A stretch of 64,000 nt of DNA from Archivesica marissinica (GCA_014843695.1 CM026400.1:44581413-44645412); one strand, 5' to 3'; positions 27,160 to 39,786 are shown, counted from the stretch's first letter. Made by a program: numbers and translations. Notes: generated from the sequence alone by a model not told the origin.

Positions 27160-27282
27160 GACGGGACTTTCAGATGGGACTTTAAACCGAGTTCTCGTGT
27201 CGGTGCTTTACATGTGCACGTAAAAGAACCAGATGACACTCTGGAATGGGTCTCTGTCTGTATCATTGCACTATCCTCCAAG
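27160..27282 (+). mobile_element. SINE S1 body fragment
   Basis: Contains the S1 middle (gtgcacgtaaaagaaccag, ctgtatcattgcactatcct) without head or tail. Confidence 0.65.
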
Positions 27283-27423
27283 CGGCCATTCACGACATGA
27301 TTCTTCAATTACTAGCATGACAATGATTTGTGTGTGTGTTTTGGTTTTGGCTTCTTAAACACCTCCAACTGTTCTTGGTGGATGATGAAGCTGGTAGCGT
27401 ACTTGAGCAGTATTTCAGCACGG

Positions 27424-27825
27424 ACGGATACCCGGGTGCAACCACCGACCTTCTACAATCCAGTTGGATAGCTTCCTCGCTTTAAAGAATTAAGATTCGA
27501 ACCTACAGCTGTGAGGGCGGGGCAATTGATTTGAGGACCGTAGCCAACAGAGTGTACACGATATTTTCCATTCCATACGATATATCCGTGAATATAAAGG
27601 GCATATGTGGCAATGTGGTTACGGTTGCTGAATTGAAATAACACGCCCCTCGCCGCTGTAGGTTCGAATCCCACTGGAGTGTCGAATTTGTTCAGGAGGA
27701 AGGCATCCAGCTAGTCGGTGGTTCTACACGGGTGCATGACCGTGCCTGACATACTGCTCGTACATCCGGGAACTTCCGCCACCAATAACAGCTGGAGACT
27801 CGCTCTATATGATCTAAGCTAACCG
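27424..27825. repeat. Inverted pair of S5 elements
   Basis: A minus-strand S5 piece (27424-27535) faces a plus-strand copy (27640-27825). The B-box-like word ctgtaggttcgaatccc appears at about 27655 and its complement near 27495. S5 is the SINE-like family also seen at 44043, 46903 and 60437. Confidence 0.55.
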
Positions 27826-27826
27826 A

Positions 27827-28394
27827 CAGACGGATCTGTAGACCAGTGATAACACGCTTGACTGGTAATCCAGGGATCGCATGTTCGATCCCCCGTCTAA
27901 CACTAGTAAAATTAACAGTCTTGCATATGGGACTTTAAACCGAGGTCTCGTGTCGGTGCTTTACACCGTGCACGTAAAAGAACCAGAGGAGACTCTGGAA
28001 TGAGTCTCTGTCTGTATCATTGCACTATCCTCCAACAATCTAAAATGACTAATCTCTTCAGGTGGCGTCGCTCATATGGACAACCGGTAGCGACGATTAA
28101 TAAACGTAAAACACACGATAATAATAATAATCTAAAATGACTAATCTCTTCAGGTGGCGTCGCTCATATGGACAACCGGTAGCGACGATTAATAAACGTA
28201 AAACACACGATAATAATAATCTAAAATGACTAATCTCTTCAGGTGGCGTCGCTCATATGGACAACCGGTAGCGACGATTAATAAACGTAAAACACACGAT
28301 AATAATAATTTAAAATGACTAATCTCTTCAGAAGGCGTTGCTCATATGGGCAACCGGTAGCGACGATAAATAAACGTAAAACACACGATATAAG
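27827..28394 (+). mobile_element. SINE S1 with tandem-repeated tail
   Basis: A full head (cagacggatctgtag...gttcgatcccccgtct) and body run to about 28117. The last roughly 90 bp, from aaaatgactaatctcttcag to taaacgtaaaacacacgat, then recurs three more times, joined by (aat)n. Confidence 0.85.
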
Positions 28395-28485
28395 CTGTTG
28401 GCGCGACTGTAAACGCCCATAACCACACAAAACGTGGGTATAACCTGATAACTATCGAGTTATATATGTACCACATATTTTGCAG

Positions 28486-28533
28486 TGACCAGCGACGTAT
28501 TGACGCACGTGCTACATATCTACAGCATCACAG
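28486..28533 (+). CDS. Candidate 48-nt phase-1 exon
   Basis: Bounded by acatattttgcag and cacag|gtaaga. It starts with two codon nucleotides and ends with one, as do all modules of the downstream PAN-like gene, is open, and would add 16 residues without cysteine. It shows no similarity to the A or B domains. It could be a linker exon 5' of the array or a chance match; low confidence. Confidence 0.2.
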
Positions 28534-28756
28534 GTAAGACATTTTATTAAACGTATCTAACTTAAATACAGTATATATTATATGTAATAAAATTAACGTA
28601 CGAGCCGCGTTATGGGTAAACCAACAAAATGAACACGAAGTTGAACATAGAAAATGATTGAATATTTGCATATGTAATTGCTGTCCATTACTAGTATCTG
28701 GATCGCAGGTGATTTGTCAGCTTGATCGTAACCATCTTCTAGAATATATCCTTAAT

Positions 28757-28962
28757 GTATGTTCCTTTAATGTCAAACCCCTCTCGGGGACTTAGACATG
28801 TTTTCCTGGGCAGGCTTAGCCGACCTAAGCGATTAACCAGTACTAAGCAATGTGTGTGAGGTGCCTTGCTCAATGGCACTACATACGTGGCCTGGCCGAG
28901 TATCGAACCCGGGACCGTTCGATTCCAAATCCGACGCTCTACCACTGGATCACGGACGCCAC
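28757..28962 (-). mobile_element. SINE S4
   Basis: Minus-strand copy with a complete tRNA-like head (on the plus strand gtatcgaacccgggaccg...gctctaccactggatcac) and the body ending at ctcggggacttagacat. The second copy is at 54019. Confidence 0.75.
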
Positions 28963-29088
28963 AATAGCATACCCTTCGAGCAGTATTCCAGACAATGGCA
29001 TGCTGGATAGCGTCTTCAAATGGCAGACGAGGTCCGGAGTTGGATTCGAACTTAGAGCAAGTAATTTGTAGTTTATGACCTTTTTTTT

Positions 29089-29323
29089 AAACGTTATTTA
29101 TTTTACAATGATTGCGAAGTAAGTTTTAACAACTTATATTAATCACACTCGTTTGCGCGGATGAAAACGTAAACGTGGTCATTCGTGTGGGAGGAAACTG
29201 GAGTACCCGGAGAAAACCCACCTGTCGATCTGGCGACCACCGTACCTCACATACTTCTCGGTCAGAGGATCGAACCAGGGTCGCATTGCGGTTAACGACC
29301 TTAACCACCCGGCCACGGAGGAC
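29089..29323 (-). mobile_element. SINE S2
   Basis: Near-full minus-strand copy: tail (caatgattgcgaagtaag), body, and head through the complement of the A-box region at gttaacgaccttaaccacc. Confidence 0.75.
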
Positions 29324-29422
29324 ATCCAGAGTAAGTGGATTTACATTCATTAGATACTCTGGTCGAATGGTACGGTTGTATAATGATATGTGAAACTAAT
29401 CTAACTTGACATGGTGAGGCGT

Positions 29423-29990
29423 TTCACTTGACGGGGGTGGGGTTATGGGTGGGTGGTGGAAGGACATACCGTTTAAACTCACTCGTTTTTTACTTGACGG
29501 GGGTGGGGTTATGGATGGGTGGTGGAAGGACATACCGTTATAAACTCACTCGTTTTTTACTTGACGGGGGTGGGGTTTTGGGTGGGTGGTGGAAGGACAT
29601 ACCGTTATAAACTCACTCGTTTTTTACTTGACGGGGGTGGGGTTTTGGGTGGGTGGTGGAAGGACATACCGTTATAAACTCACTCGTTTTTTACTTGACG
29701 GGGGTGGGGTTTTGGGTGGGTGGTGGAAGGACATACCGTTATAAACTCACTCGTTTTTTACTTGACGGGTGGGGGTTATGAGTGGGTGTTGTGGTGGTGG
29801 AAGGACATGCCGCTATAAACTCATTCGTTTTTTCACTTGACAAGGGGTGGGGCTATGAGCGGGTGTTATGGTGGGGGAATGACATACCGTTATAAACTCA
29901 CTCGTTTTTCACATGGCATGGACTGGGGTTATGAGTGGGTGTTGTGGCGGGTGAAGGACCTGGCAGACCTATATAAACTCACTCATCGTT
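29423..29990. repeat. 67-bp G-rich minisatellite
   Basis: About eight units; the central ones are exactly 67 bp, opening acttgacgggggtggggtt. Each has four or more G-runs of at least three within about 25 bases (ggggg-t-gggg-ttnn-ggg-t-ggg), fitting the G-quadruplex pattern. The right-hand units diverge. Confidence 0.9.
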
Positions 29991-30251
29991 CACTTGTACC
30001 CTAATCTGAATCGACCGTGGCCTGGGATATACGTCAGCTGGCAAAGTGATTCAAATATTATTTACACACTGAATATGATTACAAATAAATTTAAAAAGAA
30101 ATAAAATACGATCTACCAATTAAGCTAATTGATAATATGCTTCTGATAAAATTAGTTGTCTCATATTCTTTATTTGCTATGCGATAATGATGCATTTTAA
30201 AAGTATTATTCTTTGCCGGTGTGGGTGTGTTTGCTATGTCTACATGGGCGG

Positions 30252-30947
30252 GTACAGGATTTGGCGTTAGGGGGGCGCATCGTATTTGAAGGTTAGCATC
30301 TAGGGGGGTCCGGGGGCATGGTCCCCCGGAAAAGTTTGAAAACAATGAATCCACCAGGTGCATTCTGGGCGTTCTGGTGTATTCTATTAATCAGGGGCGG
30401 TTTGGAACCCCTGAGAAAAATTCTGGACCCGCGCATGAAATTTCACAAGACCAACAAGACATGCGTGACACGTGGTAGAATTAATTTAATACTGGACTTT
30501 GTACTAATAAATTTTTATATCACCGTTACTGCAAAATATATGTTTATTTTCTGAGCAATTATCATATCTTACCTTTTCTTTGGTTTCTTTCGAAAAAAGC
30601 TACTCATCATCGTTTGAAATTTAACGCGTTTCGCACTCAGGGCATCCATTATTGTTTTGATAGACTAGATTGACAGCATCGAGTGACGTCATCCTCTACA
30701 GAATGTCAAGTGCGGATAGTTGCCGGGACAGATTTGAACATGCGACACAGGCTCAAACCCATGACGGTTTGGCATATTTGTTGCAAACGCATTTTTATCA
30801 ACAAATCAGTTATAAAATAGATTGTACGAATTGTTTTTGCATATTACATTTTTAACGCAAAATACGGCACATTAGTTACCTATGCTCCGGCGATTTTAGG
30901 GGTGGCGCGAGCCGGGTGCGCCCCCCCCCCCTAAATCCGCTAGTGGT
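30252..30947. mobile_element. Possible hAT-like non-autonomous element
   Basis: Inverted ends: ggatttggcgttagggggg on the left and gcgccccccccccctaaatc on the right. An inner short palindrome, gtccgggggcatggtccccc, lies near 30307. No transposase frame is seen. Boundaries are approximate. Confidence 0.35.
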
Positions 30948-31113
30948 CTATGCTCATTTTCTGAAAACAAAATACGCATGCATCAAAACTACTCATGGGA
31001 GAATATCTTATGTTTTTTCACATAGAATAATTTTGCATTGCCTTCTACATGGGACAACTATTTACTATGCCACTCCCATGGGAGCAGTGCTATGTGCCTT
31101 CGCTGGATGAGTT

Positions 31114-31405
31114 TGTGTTTTACGTTTATTTATCGTCGCTACCTGTTGCCTATATGAGCAACGCCTCCTGGGGAAATTAGTCATTTTAGATTGTTAGTGT
31201 ATATATAGTGCAATGATACAGACAGAGAACAATTCCAGAGTCTCCTCTGGTTCTTTTACGTGGACGACGTAAAGCACCGACACGAGACCTCGGTTTAAAG
31301 TCCCATCTGAAAGACTGTTCATTTTATTAGTGTCAGACGGGAGATCGAACCTGCGATCGCTGGGATACCAGTCCAACGTGTTAACCACTGGACTACAGAT
31401 CCGTC
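31114..31405 (-). mobile_element. SINE S1
   Basis: Full-length minus-strand copy from the tail (gttttacgtttatttatcg) to the head (ggactacagatccgtc). Confidence 0.85.
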
Positions 31406-31614
31406 CCCTTCGCCGGTGTTGATAAAAACAAAGTTAAGTAGGATAATACCATAAGTTCTCGCTCTCTTATAATTGGAACTGGTTGACTGGCCGGAAGTAG
31501 ATTTGCAATAACAGACGGACATTATGGCCATACTATGTTTCAATACACAGTGTCTCGCTTGCACCGTGTGTATGGCATCTGTGTATGACCGAATTAGAAT
31601 TGGCACAAACAACA

Positions 31615-31680
31615 CACCCTCAAAATTGCACCCTCAAAATTGCACCCTTAAAATTGCACCCTCAAAATTGCACCATACCC
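31615..31680. repeat. 15-bp short tandem repeat
   Basis: About four and a half copies of ccctcaaaattgcac. The rest of 31406-32314 has no gene that I can see. Confidence 0.85.
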
Positions 31681-32314
31681 AATGCTCCGCAATTTATTTT
31701 CTTGGATAAAATGCCCCCAGTCTCCCCTATATATGTCAACTTACGCACCCCTAACGCCATGCAAATGCACGTGCGTTATTTGTTTATATTACATAAAGGG
31801 ACTAACTCACTCGGTGAAACTTTCCAGAAGTATATATTTTCAATCATCTACGTTAATTTTGCTACATGCGAGTAAAAGCGGAAACGCTGCCGTTTTCACC
31901 GACGTCAAAGTAGGCAACCATATTTACACGTTCGAGTCAAACAAATTGCAACAGTTTATTTTATTGTTGACCAGTGTTTATTGAGTATGTCTTTACGACA
32001 TATCCGAAACAGGACACGAGTTTCTGCTAAGAAGTTACCTAATTTGTATATGTCAAAATGGCCACAATTTATAAATAATTATGATCCATTATCTTTAAAA
32101 CAAGTTTTGTCATTTTTGGTTTGCAGAAGTGAATAAGACTTTAATAGAAACATGATCCAGCGAAACTAAAACATTTATAAAATCAACGGTAACGTCACTA
32201 TAAACGTCATTTCTGTACATTACGTCATCCACACAGTGGGTCGATTTTGATTAAATAGGTCTGTATATTTGACGATATCTAAGTCTGTTCCGTTTGTGAT
32301 TTTTATCTTTATAG

Positions 32315-32578
32315 CGTTACTAATAGCGACGACCACGTCAGTGTATCAAGTATGTCACAACTGTGGAGTAGGACCGGATTGTCCAAGACAGTTCAACGGA
32401 AATGGAACACACGTGACACTGGACAGAGAGTGCCTGAGACTCTGCGAACTTTCTGCCACGAACTGTCAGGTTGCCACGTTGGACGGATCCAGTGTTTGTA
32501 AACTATACAACTGTAGACAAATCAGTTATAAAATTGGCGGGAAAACATACAGACAAACATCCAATAGCACCAATATAT
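32315..32578 (+). CDS. Exon A1, type A PAN-like domain
   Basis: Single-exon type A domain with all eight cysteines: QVCHNC, PDC, RECLRLC (C4-x3-C5), TNC, SVCKLYNC. Closing tyrosine YRQ precedes the donor accaatatat|gtaagc. Two acceptors fit the phase: tttatctttatag (used here, good pyrimidine tract) or ccacgtcag at 32341. Read further upstream, the frame gives a hydrophobic, signal-peptide-like run, but the only possible start there is TTG after an in-frame TGA at 32248, so I treat it as the intron's pyrimidine tract. Whether this is the first domain of the protein is open. Confidence 0.75.
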
Positions 32579-32883
32579 GTAAGCAATCACAACTATATAT
32601 AGGACTATAGACATAGAACATGACTTTAGAACGCATTGTGAGTTCTAATGTATTATATTTACATCGCTATTGCATTTCCTTCGATGTACGTATGTGCCCT
32701 GATTGTATACATTTTCGTATGAGGGTTTCCAACTAATGATATGCAGCTGACATGCGCACTCGGTGTTACGGGCATGCGCATTCGCAGTGTTAGGCAACGT
32801 TCGTCGCGTGAAAAGGCGTGTCTTACAGTTTATGCTGTTCCACGATCGTGACAACTCGGGCCAGGGATGACCCTGTACTTCTT

Positions 32884-35800
32884 CAACATTGTACCTAGTA
32901 TTGTCAACAGTAATAGCATGTATATAGTATTGTAAACAGTAATAGCATGTATATAGTATTGTAAACAGTAATAGCATGTATATAGTATTGTCAACAGTAA
33001 TAGCATGTATATCGTATTGTCAACAGTAATAGCATGTATATAGCATTGTCAACAGTAATAGCATGTATATAGTATTGTCAACCAACAGTAATAGCATGTA
33101 TATAGTATTGTCAACAATAATAGCATGTATATAGTATTGTCAACAGTAATAGCATGTATATAGTATTGTCAACCAACAGTAATAGCATGTATATAGTATT
33201 GTAAACAGTAATAGCATGTATATAGTATTGTCAACAGTAATAGCATGTATATAGTATTGTAAACAGTAATAGCATGTATATAGTATTGTAAACAGTAATA
33301 GCATGTATATAGTATTGTCAACAGTAATAGCATGTATATAGTATTGTCAACAGTAATAGCATGTATATAGTATTGTCAACAGTAATAGCATGTATATAGT
33401 ATTGTCAACCAACAGTAATAGCATGTATATAGTATTGTCAACAGTAATAGCATGTATATAGTATTGTAAACCAACAGTAATAGCATGTATATAGTATTGT
33501 CAACAGTAATAGCATGTATATAGTATTGTCAACAGTAATAGCATGTATATAGTATTGTCAACAGTAATAGCATGTATATAGTATTGTAAACCAACAGTAA
33601 TAGCATGTATATAGTATTGTCAACAGTAATAGCATGTATATAGTATTGTCAACAGTAATAGCATGTATATAGTATTGTAAACCAACAGTAATAGCATGTA
33701 TATAGTATTGTCAACAGTAATAGCATGTATATAGTATTGTCAACAGTAATAGCATGTATATAGTATTGTCAACAGTAATAGCATGTATATAGTATTGTCA
33801 ACAGTAATAGCATGTATATAGTATTGTCAACAGTAATAGCATGTATATAGTATTGTCAACAGTAATAGCATGTATATAGTATTGTCAACAGTAATAGCAT
33901 GTATATAGTATTGTCAACAGTAATAGCATGTATATAGTATTGTAAACCAACAGTAATAGCATGTATATAGTATTGTCAACAGTAATAGCATGTATATAGT
34001 ATTGTCAACAGTAATAGCATGTATATAGTATTGTCAACAGTAATAGCATGTATATAGTATTGTCAACAGTAATAGCATGTATATAGTATTGTCAACAGTA
34101 ATAGCATGTATATAGTATTGTCAACAGTAATAGCATGTATATAGTATTGTCAACAGTAATAGCATGTATATAGTATTGTCAACAGTAATAGCATGTATAT
34201 AGTATTGTAAACAGTAATAGCATGTATATAGTATTGTAAACAGTAATAGCATGTATATAGTATTGTAAACAGTAATAGCATGTATATAGTATTGTCAACA
34301 GTAATAGCATGTATATAGTATTGTCAACAGTAATAGCATGTATATAGTATTGTCAACAGTAATAGCATGTATATAGTATTGTAAACAGTAATAGCATGTA
34401 TATAGTATTGTCAACAGTAATAGCATGTATATAGTATTGTCAACAGTAATAGCATGTATATAGTATTGTCAACCAACAGTAATAGCATGTATATAGTATT
34501 GTCAACAGTAATAGCATGTATATAGTATTGTAAACAGTTATAGCATGTATATAGTATTGTCAACAGTAATAGCATGTATATAGTATTGTAAACAGTAATA
34601 GCATGTATATAGTATTGTAAACAGTAATAGCATGTATATAGTATTGTAAACAGTAATAGCATGTATATAGTATTGTAAACAGTAATAGCATGTATATAGT
34701 ATTGTAAACAGTAATATCATGTATATAGTATTGTCAACAGTAATAGCATGTATATAGTATTGTAAACAGTAATAGCATGTATATAGTATTGTCAACAGTA
34801 ATAGCATGTATATAGTATTGTAAACAGTAATAGCATGTATATAGTATTGTAAACAGTAATAGCATGTATATAGTATTGTAAACAGTAATAGCATGTATAT
34901 AGTATTGTAAACAGTAATAGCATGTATATAGTATTGTCAACAGTAATAGCATGTATATAGTATTGTCAACAGTAATAGCATGTATATAGTATTGTCAACA
35001 GTAATAGCATGTATATAGTATTGTCAACAGTAATAGCATGTATATAGTATTGTCAACAGTAATAGCATGTATATAGTATTGTCAACAGTAATAGCATGTA
35101 TATAGTATTGTCAACAGTAATAGCATGTATATAGTATTGTCAACAGTTATAGCATGTATATAGTATTGTCAACAGTAATAGCATGTATATAGTATTGTCA
35201 ACAGTAATAGCATGTATATAGTATTGTCAACAGTAATAGCATGTATATAGTATTGTCAACAGTAATAGCATGTATATAGTATTGTCAACAGTAATAGCAT
35301 GTATATAGTATTGTCAACAGTAATAGCATGTATATAGTATTGTCAACAGTAATAGCATGTATATAGTATTGTCAACAGTAATAGCATGTATATAGTATTG
35401 TCAACAGTAATAGCATGTATATAGTATTGTCAACAGTAATAGCATGTATATAGTATTGTCAACAGTAATAGCATGTATATAGTATTGTAAACCAACAGTA
35501 ATAGCATGTATATAGTATTGTCAACAGTAATAGCATGTATATAGTATTGTCAACAGTAATAGCATGTATATAGTATTGTCAACAGTAATAGCATGTATAT
35601 AGTATTGTCAACAGTAATAGCATGTATATAGTATTGTCAACAGTAATAGCATGTATATAGTATTGTCAACAGTAATAGCATGTATATAGTATTGTCAACA
35701 GTAATAGCATGTATATAGTATTGTCAACAGTAATAGCATGTATATAGTATTGTAAACAGTAATAGCATGTATATAGTATTGTAAACAGTAATAGCATGTA

Positions 35801-37338
35801 TATAGTATTGTAAACAGTAATAGCATGTATATAGTATTGTCAACAGTAATAGCATGTATATAGTATTGTCAACAGTAATAGCATGTATATAGTATTGTCA
35901 ACAGTAATAGCATGTATATAGTATTGTCAACAGTAATAGCATGTATATAGTATTGTCAACAGTAATAGCATGTATATAGTATTGTAAACCAACAGTAATA
36001 GCATGTATATAGTATTGTCAACAGTAATAGCATGTATATAGTATTGTCAACAGTAATAGCATGTATATAGTATTGTCAACAGTAATAGCATGTATATAGT
36101 ATTGTCAACAGTAATAGCATGTATATAGTATTGTCAACAGTAATAGCATGTATATAGTATTGTCAACAGTAATAGCATGTATATAGTATTGTCAACAGTA
36201 ATAGCATGTATATAGTATTGTCAACAGTAATAGCATGTATATAGTATTGTCAACAGTAATAGCATGTATATAGTATTGTCAACAGTAATAGCATGTATAT
36301 AGTATTGTCAACAGTAATAGCATGTATATAGTATTGTCAACAGTAATAGCATGTATATAGTATTGTCAACAGTAATAGCATGTATATAGTATTGTCAACA
36401 GTAATAGCATGTATATAGTATTGTAAACCAACAGTAATAGCATGTATATAGTATTGTCAACAGTAATAGCATGTATATAGTATTGTAAACAGTAATAGCA
36501 TGTATATAGTATTGTAAACAGTAATAGCATGTATATAGTATTGTAAACAGTAATAGCATGTATATAGTATTGTAAACAGTAATAGCATGTATATAGTATT
36601 GTAAACAGTAATAGCATGTATATAGTATTGTCAACAGTAATAGCATGTATATAGTATTGTCAACAGTAATAGCATGTATATAGTATTGTCAACAGTAATA
36701 GCATGTATATAGTATTGTCAACAGTAATAACATGTATATAGTATTGTAAACCAACAGTAATAGCATGTATATAGTATTGTCAACAGTAATAGCATGTATA
36801 TAGTATTGTAAACAGTAATAGCATGTATATAGTATTGTAAACAGTAATAGCATGTATATAGTATTGTAAACAGTAATAGCATGTATATAGTATTGTAAAC
36901 TGTAATAGCATGTATATAGTATTGTAAACTGTAATAGCATGTATATAGTATTGTAAACAGTAATAGCATGTATATAGTATTGTAAACAGTAATAGCATGT
37001 ATATAGTATTGTCAACAGTAATAGCATGTATATAGTATTGTCAACAGTAATAGCATGTATATAGTATTGTCAACAGTAATAACATGTATATAGTATTGTC
37101 AACAGTAATAGCATGTATATAGTATTGTCAACAGTAATAGCATGTATATAGTATTGTCAACAGTAATAGCATGTATATAGTATTGTAAACAGTAATAGCA
37201 TGTATATAGTATTGTCAACAGTAATAGCATGTATATAGTATTGTAAACAGTAATAGCATGTATATAGTATTGTAAACAGTAATAGCATGTATATAGTATT
37301 GTCAACAGTAATAGCATGTATATAGTATTGTCAACAGT
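32884..37338. repeat. 29-bp minisatellite, 4.4 kb
   Basis: About 150 copies of tagtattgtcaacagtaata plus gcatgtata in the intron between A1 and B1. Variants: gtaaac for gtcaac, and a 33-bp form with an extra ccaa. The rare form taataacatg occurs at about 36727 and 37080, indicating a segmental duplication of about 350 bp. Minus-strand open frames here are artefacts. Confidence 0.95.
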
Positions 37339-37474
37339 TATTACTGAGATACGTATGGTCGCTTGATGATGTAGACCATATCACTGACAGCCATGCAGCC
37401 AGGTGTCCGTCTGTTAGAGATGTAAAACAATAATGCCTCTTGTAGTAAATCAACTATAAATCTGTATGTATTGA

Positions 37475-37738
37475 AATTATAGAATGACCGAAAGTGAGTA
37501 TCATTTTCTTCTTATTTGCCGCAAATTTCGAGATTTAAGAAACAAATATCTGAAACGCTACTATTACAATTGGCCTACCGAATTTATATATTAAGCAAGT
37601 TTAGCAAGAACTTAACAATCTATGCTCTTCTGAAAATGTATCTATGTCTTTCCATTGTACTTTGTTTATGTATTGTTTGCTATAAATATGTTATCATATT
37701 TAATTCAGTAAATATATTGAATTGAATTGAATTGAATA
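37475..37738 (+). mobile_element. LINE 3' end, 5'-truncated
   Basis: Begins in a frame reading ESEYHFLLIC (the H-x4-C half of a LINE C-terminal knuckle) followed by FRDLRNKYLKRYYYNWP, then shifts frame and ends with (ttgaa)n and AATAAA. It is the same protein motif as the amplified fragment at 51741-52607, so the two come from related LINEs. Dead copy. Confidence 0.6.
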
Positions 37739-38170
37739 AAGCCACAGGTATGACTATGATGATGCTTTTCAGAAAATAGACTGTGAAGTGCTTTTAACAA
37801 ATATAGGGATAGGCACTTGGAGTGGATACATGCACTTCAATGTACATGTATACCTTTTACCTTCGAATTAACTTTTCGAGCCGAAAACAATAAAATGATC
37901 AAAGTCTAAGGTCCCCATCAGGGGTTTGACTAATAGGAATATGATAGCTCGTGAAATGAAGAACGCACATGGGTAGTTAACTCTATTTTCATAAACACAG
38001 GACCTTGTATTCGATTAGTTTTTTTCTCAAAACAGGTGTTAACGCTAGAAAAATATGTATACTCATACTGAATTGATAAAATTACAAAACTCAAGCAGTA
38101 CCATTGATTAATTTGGAAACAAATACACTTTGTTTCATCAGTGTGACGAACTCCATTATTTTCATTTTAG
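37739..38170. other. Intron, no gene; S4 tail scrap
   Basis: Intronic AT-rich sequence before exon B1. A short S4 tail-like piece (ggtccccatcaggggtttgac) lies at 37908-37930; nothing else recognised. Confidence 0.4.
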
Positions 38171-38299
38171 ACTGTCAAGAGTTTGAAATATACGTGCATG
38201 CAGAGTATAGGGGCAACTGTACAATCAGTGTAGACGCTGGAGCAGCCGACAGTTCGGACCACTGTATTGCACGTTGTTTGGATGCAGCTAAATGCAGAG
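38171..38299 (+). CDS. Exon B1a, first half of PAN-like domain
   Basis: Acceptor ttttcattttag; opens with DCQEFE, then GNC, HCIARCLDAAKCRG. Donor gcagag|gtatgt directly after C-R-G, phase 1. It supplies cysteines 1-5 of a type B domain; the rest is in B1b. The split position differs from that in B2. Confidence 0.8.
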
Positions 38300-38813
38300 G
38301 TATGTATGTTATGTAATCAAAGAAAAATTAGGCATTTGAAAAACGAGTCTAACTACAAACATCACTTTAAATATTTGAATGGGTTGAACAAATCACCATC
38401 AATCTTTGATAATAAAGAACGATTTAACCATTTGAATAAATTTGCACAAAATGAATAAAATACAAGTATAGTGAGCCATCTTGGCTCGAATGACGTCATG
38501 AGTCGATATTACTATTAATAAATTATTTAAAAAATACTATTTAATGCCAGAAAAGTATAGAACATGCGGGTTATCTATCATTTTGCAAACACATTATTTA
38601 TTTAACAACGATTTACACATTTATACATACCTATATTTTTTTAATGGATATGAATTTTACCTCTAAGGCAAGTGCACAGTTTCTTTTTGGTGTCAGTATA
38701 ATCTATATAGCAGCTGTGTGCATGGCCACTAGTTAATATATGTTAACGACCACGTAACTATTTGTTCATGATCAATGTAAATACATGTATTTTTATAATA
38801 AAAAGTCAGTAGA

Positions 38814-38917
38814 TTTTCCTCCCACACGAATGACCACATATACGCTTTCATCCGCGCCAACGAGAGTGATTAATATAAGTTGTTTAAACTTGCTTCGCAA
38901 TCGTTGTAAAATAGTTT
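38814..38917 (+). mobile_element. SINE S2, 3' part
   Basis: S2 from cctcccacacgaatgacc to ttgcttcgcaatcgttgtaa, in the B1a-B1b intron. Confidence 0.75.
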
Positions 38918-39087
38918 AGTAATGCAGGCAATTAAGATTCGCAAAACGCTGAAAGCTTGTCTGGAACTAGGCTTCAGGTGTGGATAGAACCAATACCGCA
39001 AGCGCCGGCATCATAGTCAAACCTGGGCCAGCAAGTCATATTGTACGTAAAGGTACGTTATCAATAAGTGTAGCATTGTTTTTACAG

Positions 39088-39195
39088 GCATCACGCATGA
39101 CGGGGCCTTGTCAACCTGCCAGTACCACGGCAATTCGTGTACCTCGATGACGTATGACACAGATACAACGTTTATTGAACGTAAATGTCTTAATG
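39088..39195 (+). CDS. Exon B1b, second half of PAN-like domain
   Basis: Acceptor tgtttttacag; reads ITHDGALSTCQYHGNSC and ends ERKCLNG; donor cttaatg|gtatgt, phase 1. Together with B1a it completes an eight-cysteine type B domain. Spacing within TCQYHGNSC is C-x-Y-H-x3-C, two residues longer than the C-x-Y-H-x-C of the other copies. Confidence 0.8.
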
Positions 39196-39297
39196 GTATG
39201 TTCCAGTCACTGTTTATGACGTCACATATATTAATTTCAATTAATCGGGCTTAAAGGTAAAACTTCCTTCGGCAGACCGCTTGCACGTTAAATAAAG

Positions 39298-39300
39298 TCT

Positions 39301-39330
<30 letters not shown>
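39298..39330. repeat. (ATT)n microsatellite
   Basis: About ten tandem att triplets, near the S1 copy that follows. Confidence 0.9.
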
Positions 39331-39331
<1 letters not shown>

Positions 39332-39398
39332 CACTGGAAAAGTGAGCATAAGATTATAAACTAAGCATGAAAATCGCACTTCAAATAAAGTGTTATGG

Positions 39399-39680
39399 CG
39401 TGTTTTACGTTTATTTATCGTCGCTATCGTTTGCCGATATGAGCGACGCCTCCTGAAGAGATTAGTCGTTTTAGATTGTTGCAGGATAGTGCAGTAATAC
39501 AGACAGAGACACATTCCAGAGTCTCCTCTGGTTCTTTTACATGCACGGTGTAAAGCACCGACACGAAACCTCGGTTTAATGTCCCATCTGAAAGACTGTT
39601 ATTAGGGTCAGACGGGGGATCGAACCTGGGATCCCTGGATTACCAGTCCAGCGTGTTACCACTGGACTACAGATCCGTCT
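39399..39680 (-). mobile_element. SINE S1
   Basis: Near-full minus-strand copy, tail to head, ending ggactacagatccgtctg. Confidence 0.85.
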
Positions 39681-39786
39681 GTTTCGCTGGAAGAATTTCC
39701 ATGTACGTTTACATAGGATCTACTTTCCTGACACAATTGATTTAAAATTAGAGTTTGCTCCATACTACAATGTCAGACAGGCAGGC

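Noticed and set aside
31524..31984. Overlapping plus-strand frames near a short tandem repeat
   Set aside because: No family resemblance, no splice-consistent context; composition of the 15-bp repeat and AT-rich DNA.
32269..32341. Signal peptide and start codon for exon A1
   Set aside because: The hydrophobic run is attractive, but the only start is TTG with an in-frame TGA upstream; the stretch fits a pyrimidine tract before an acceptor.
34411..37317. Repeated LLLLTILYTCYYC frames on the minus strand
   Set aside because: By-products of the 29-bp array in the A1-B1 intron.
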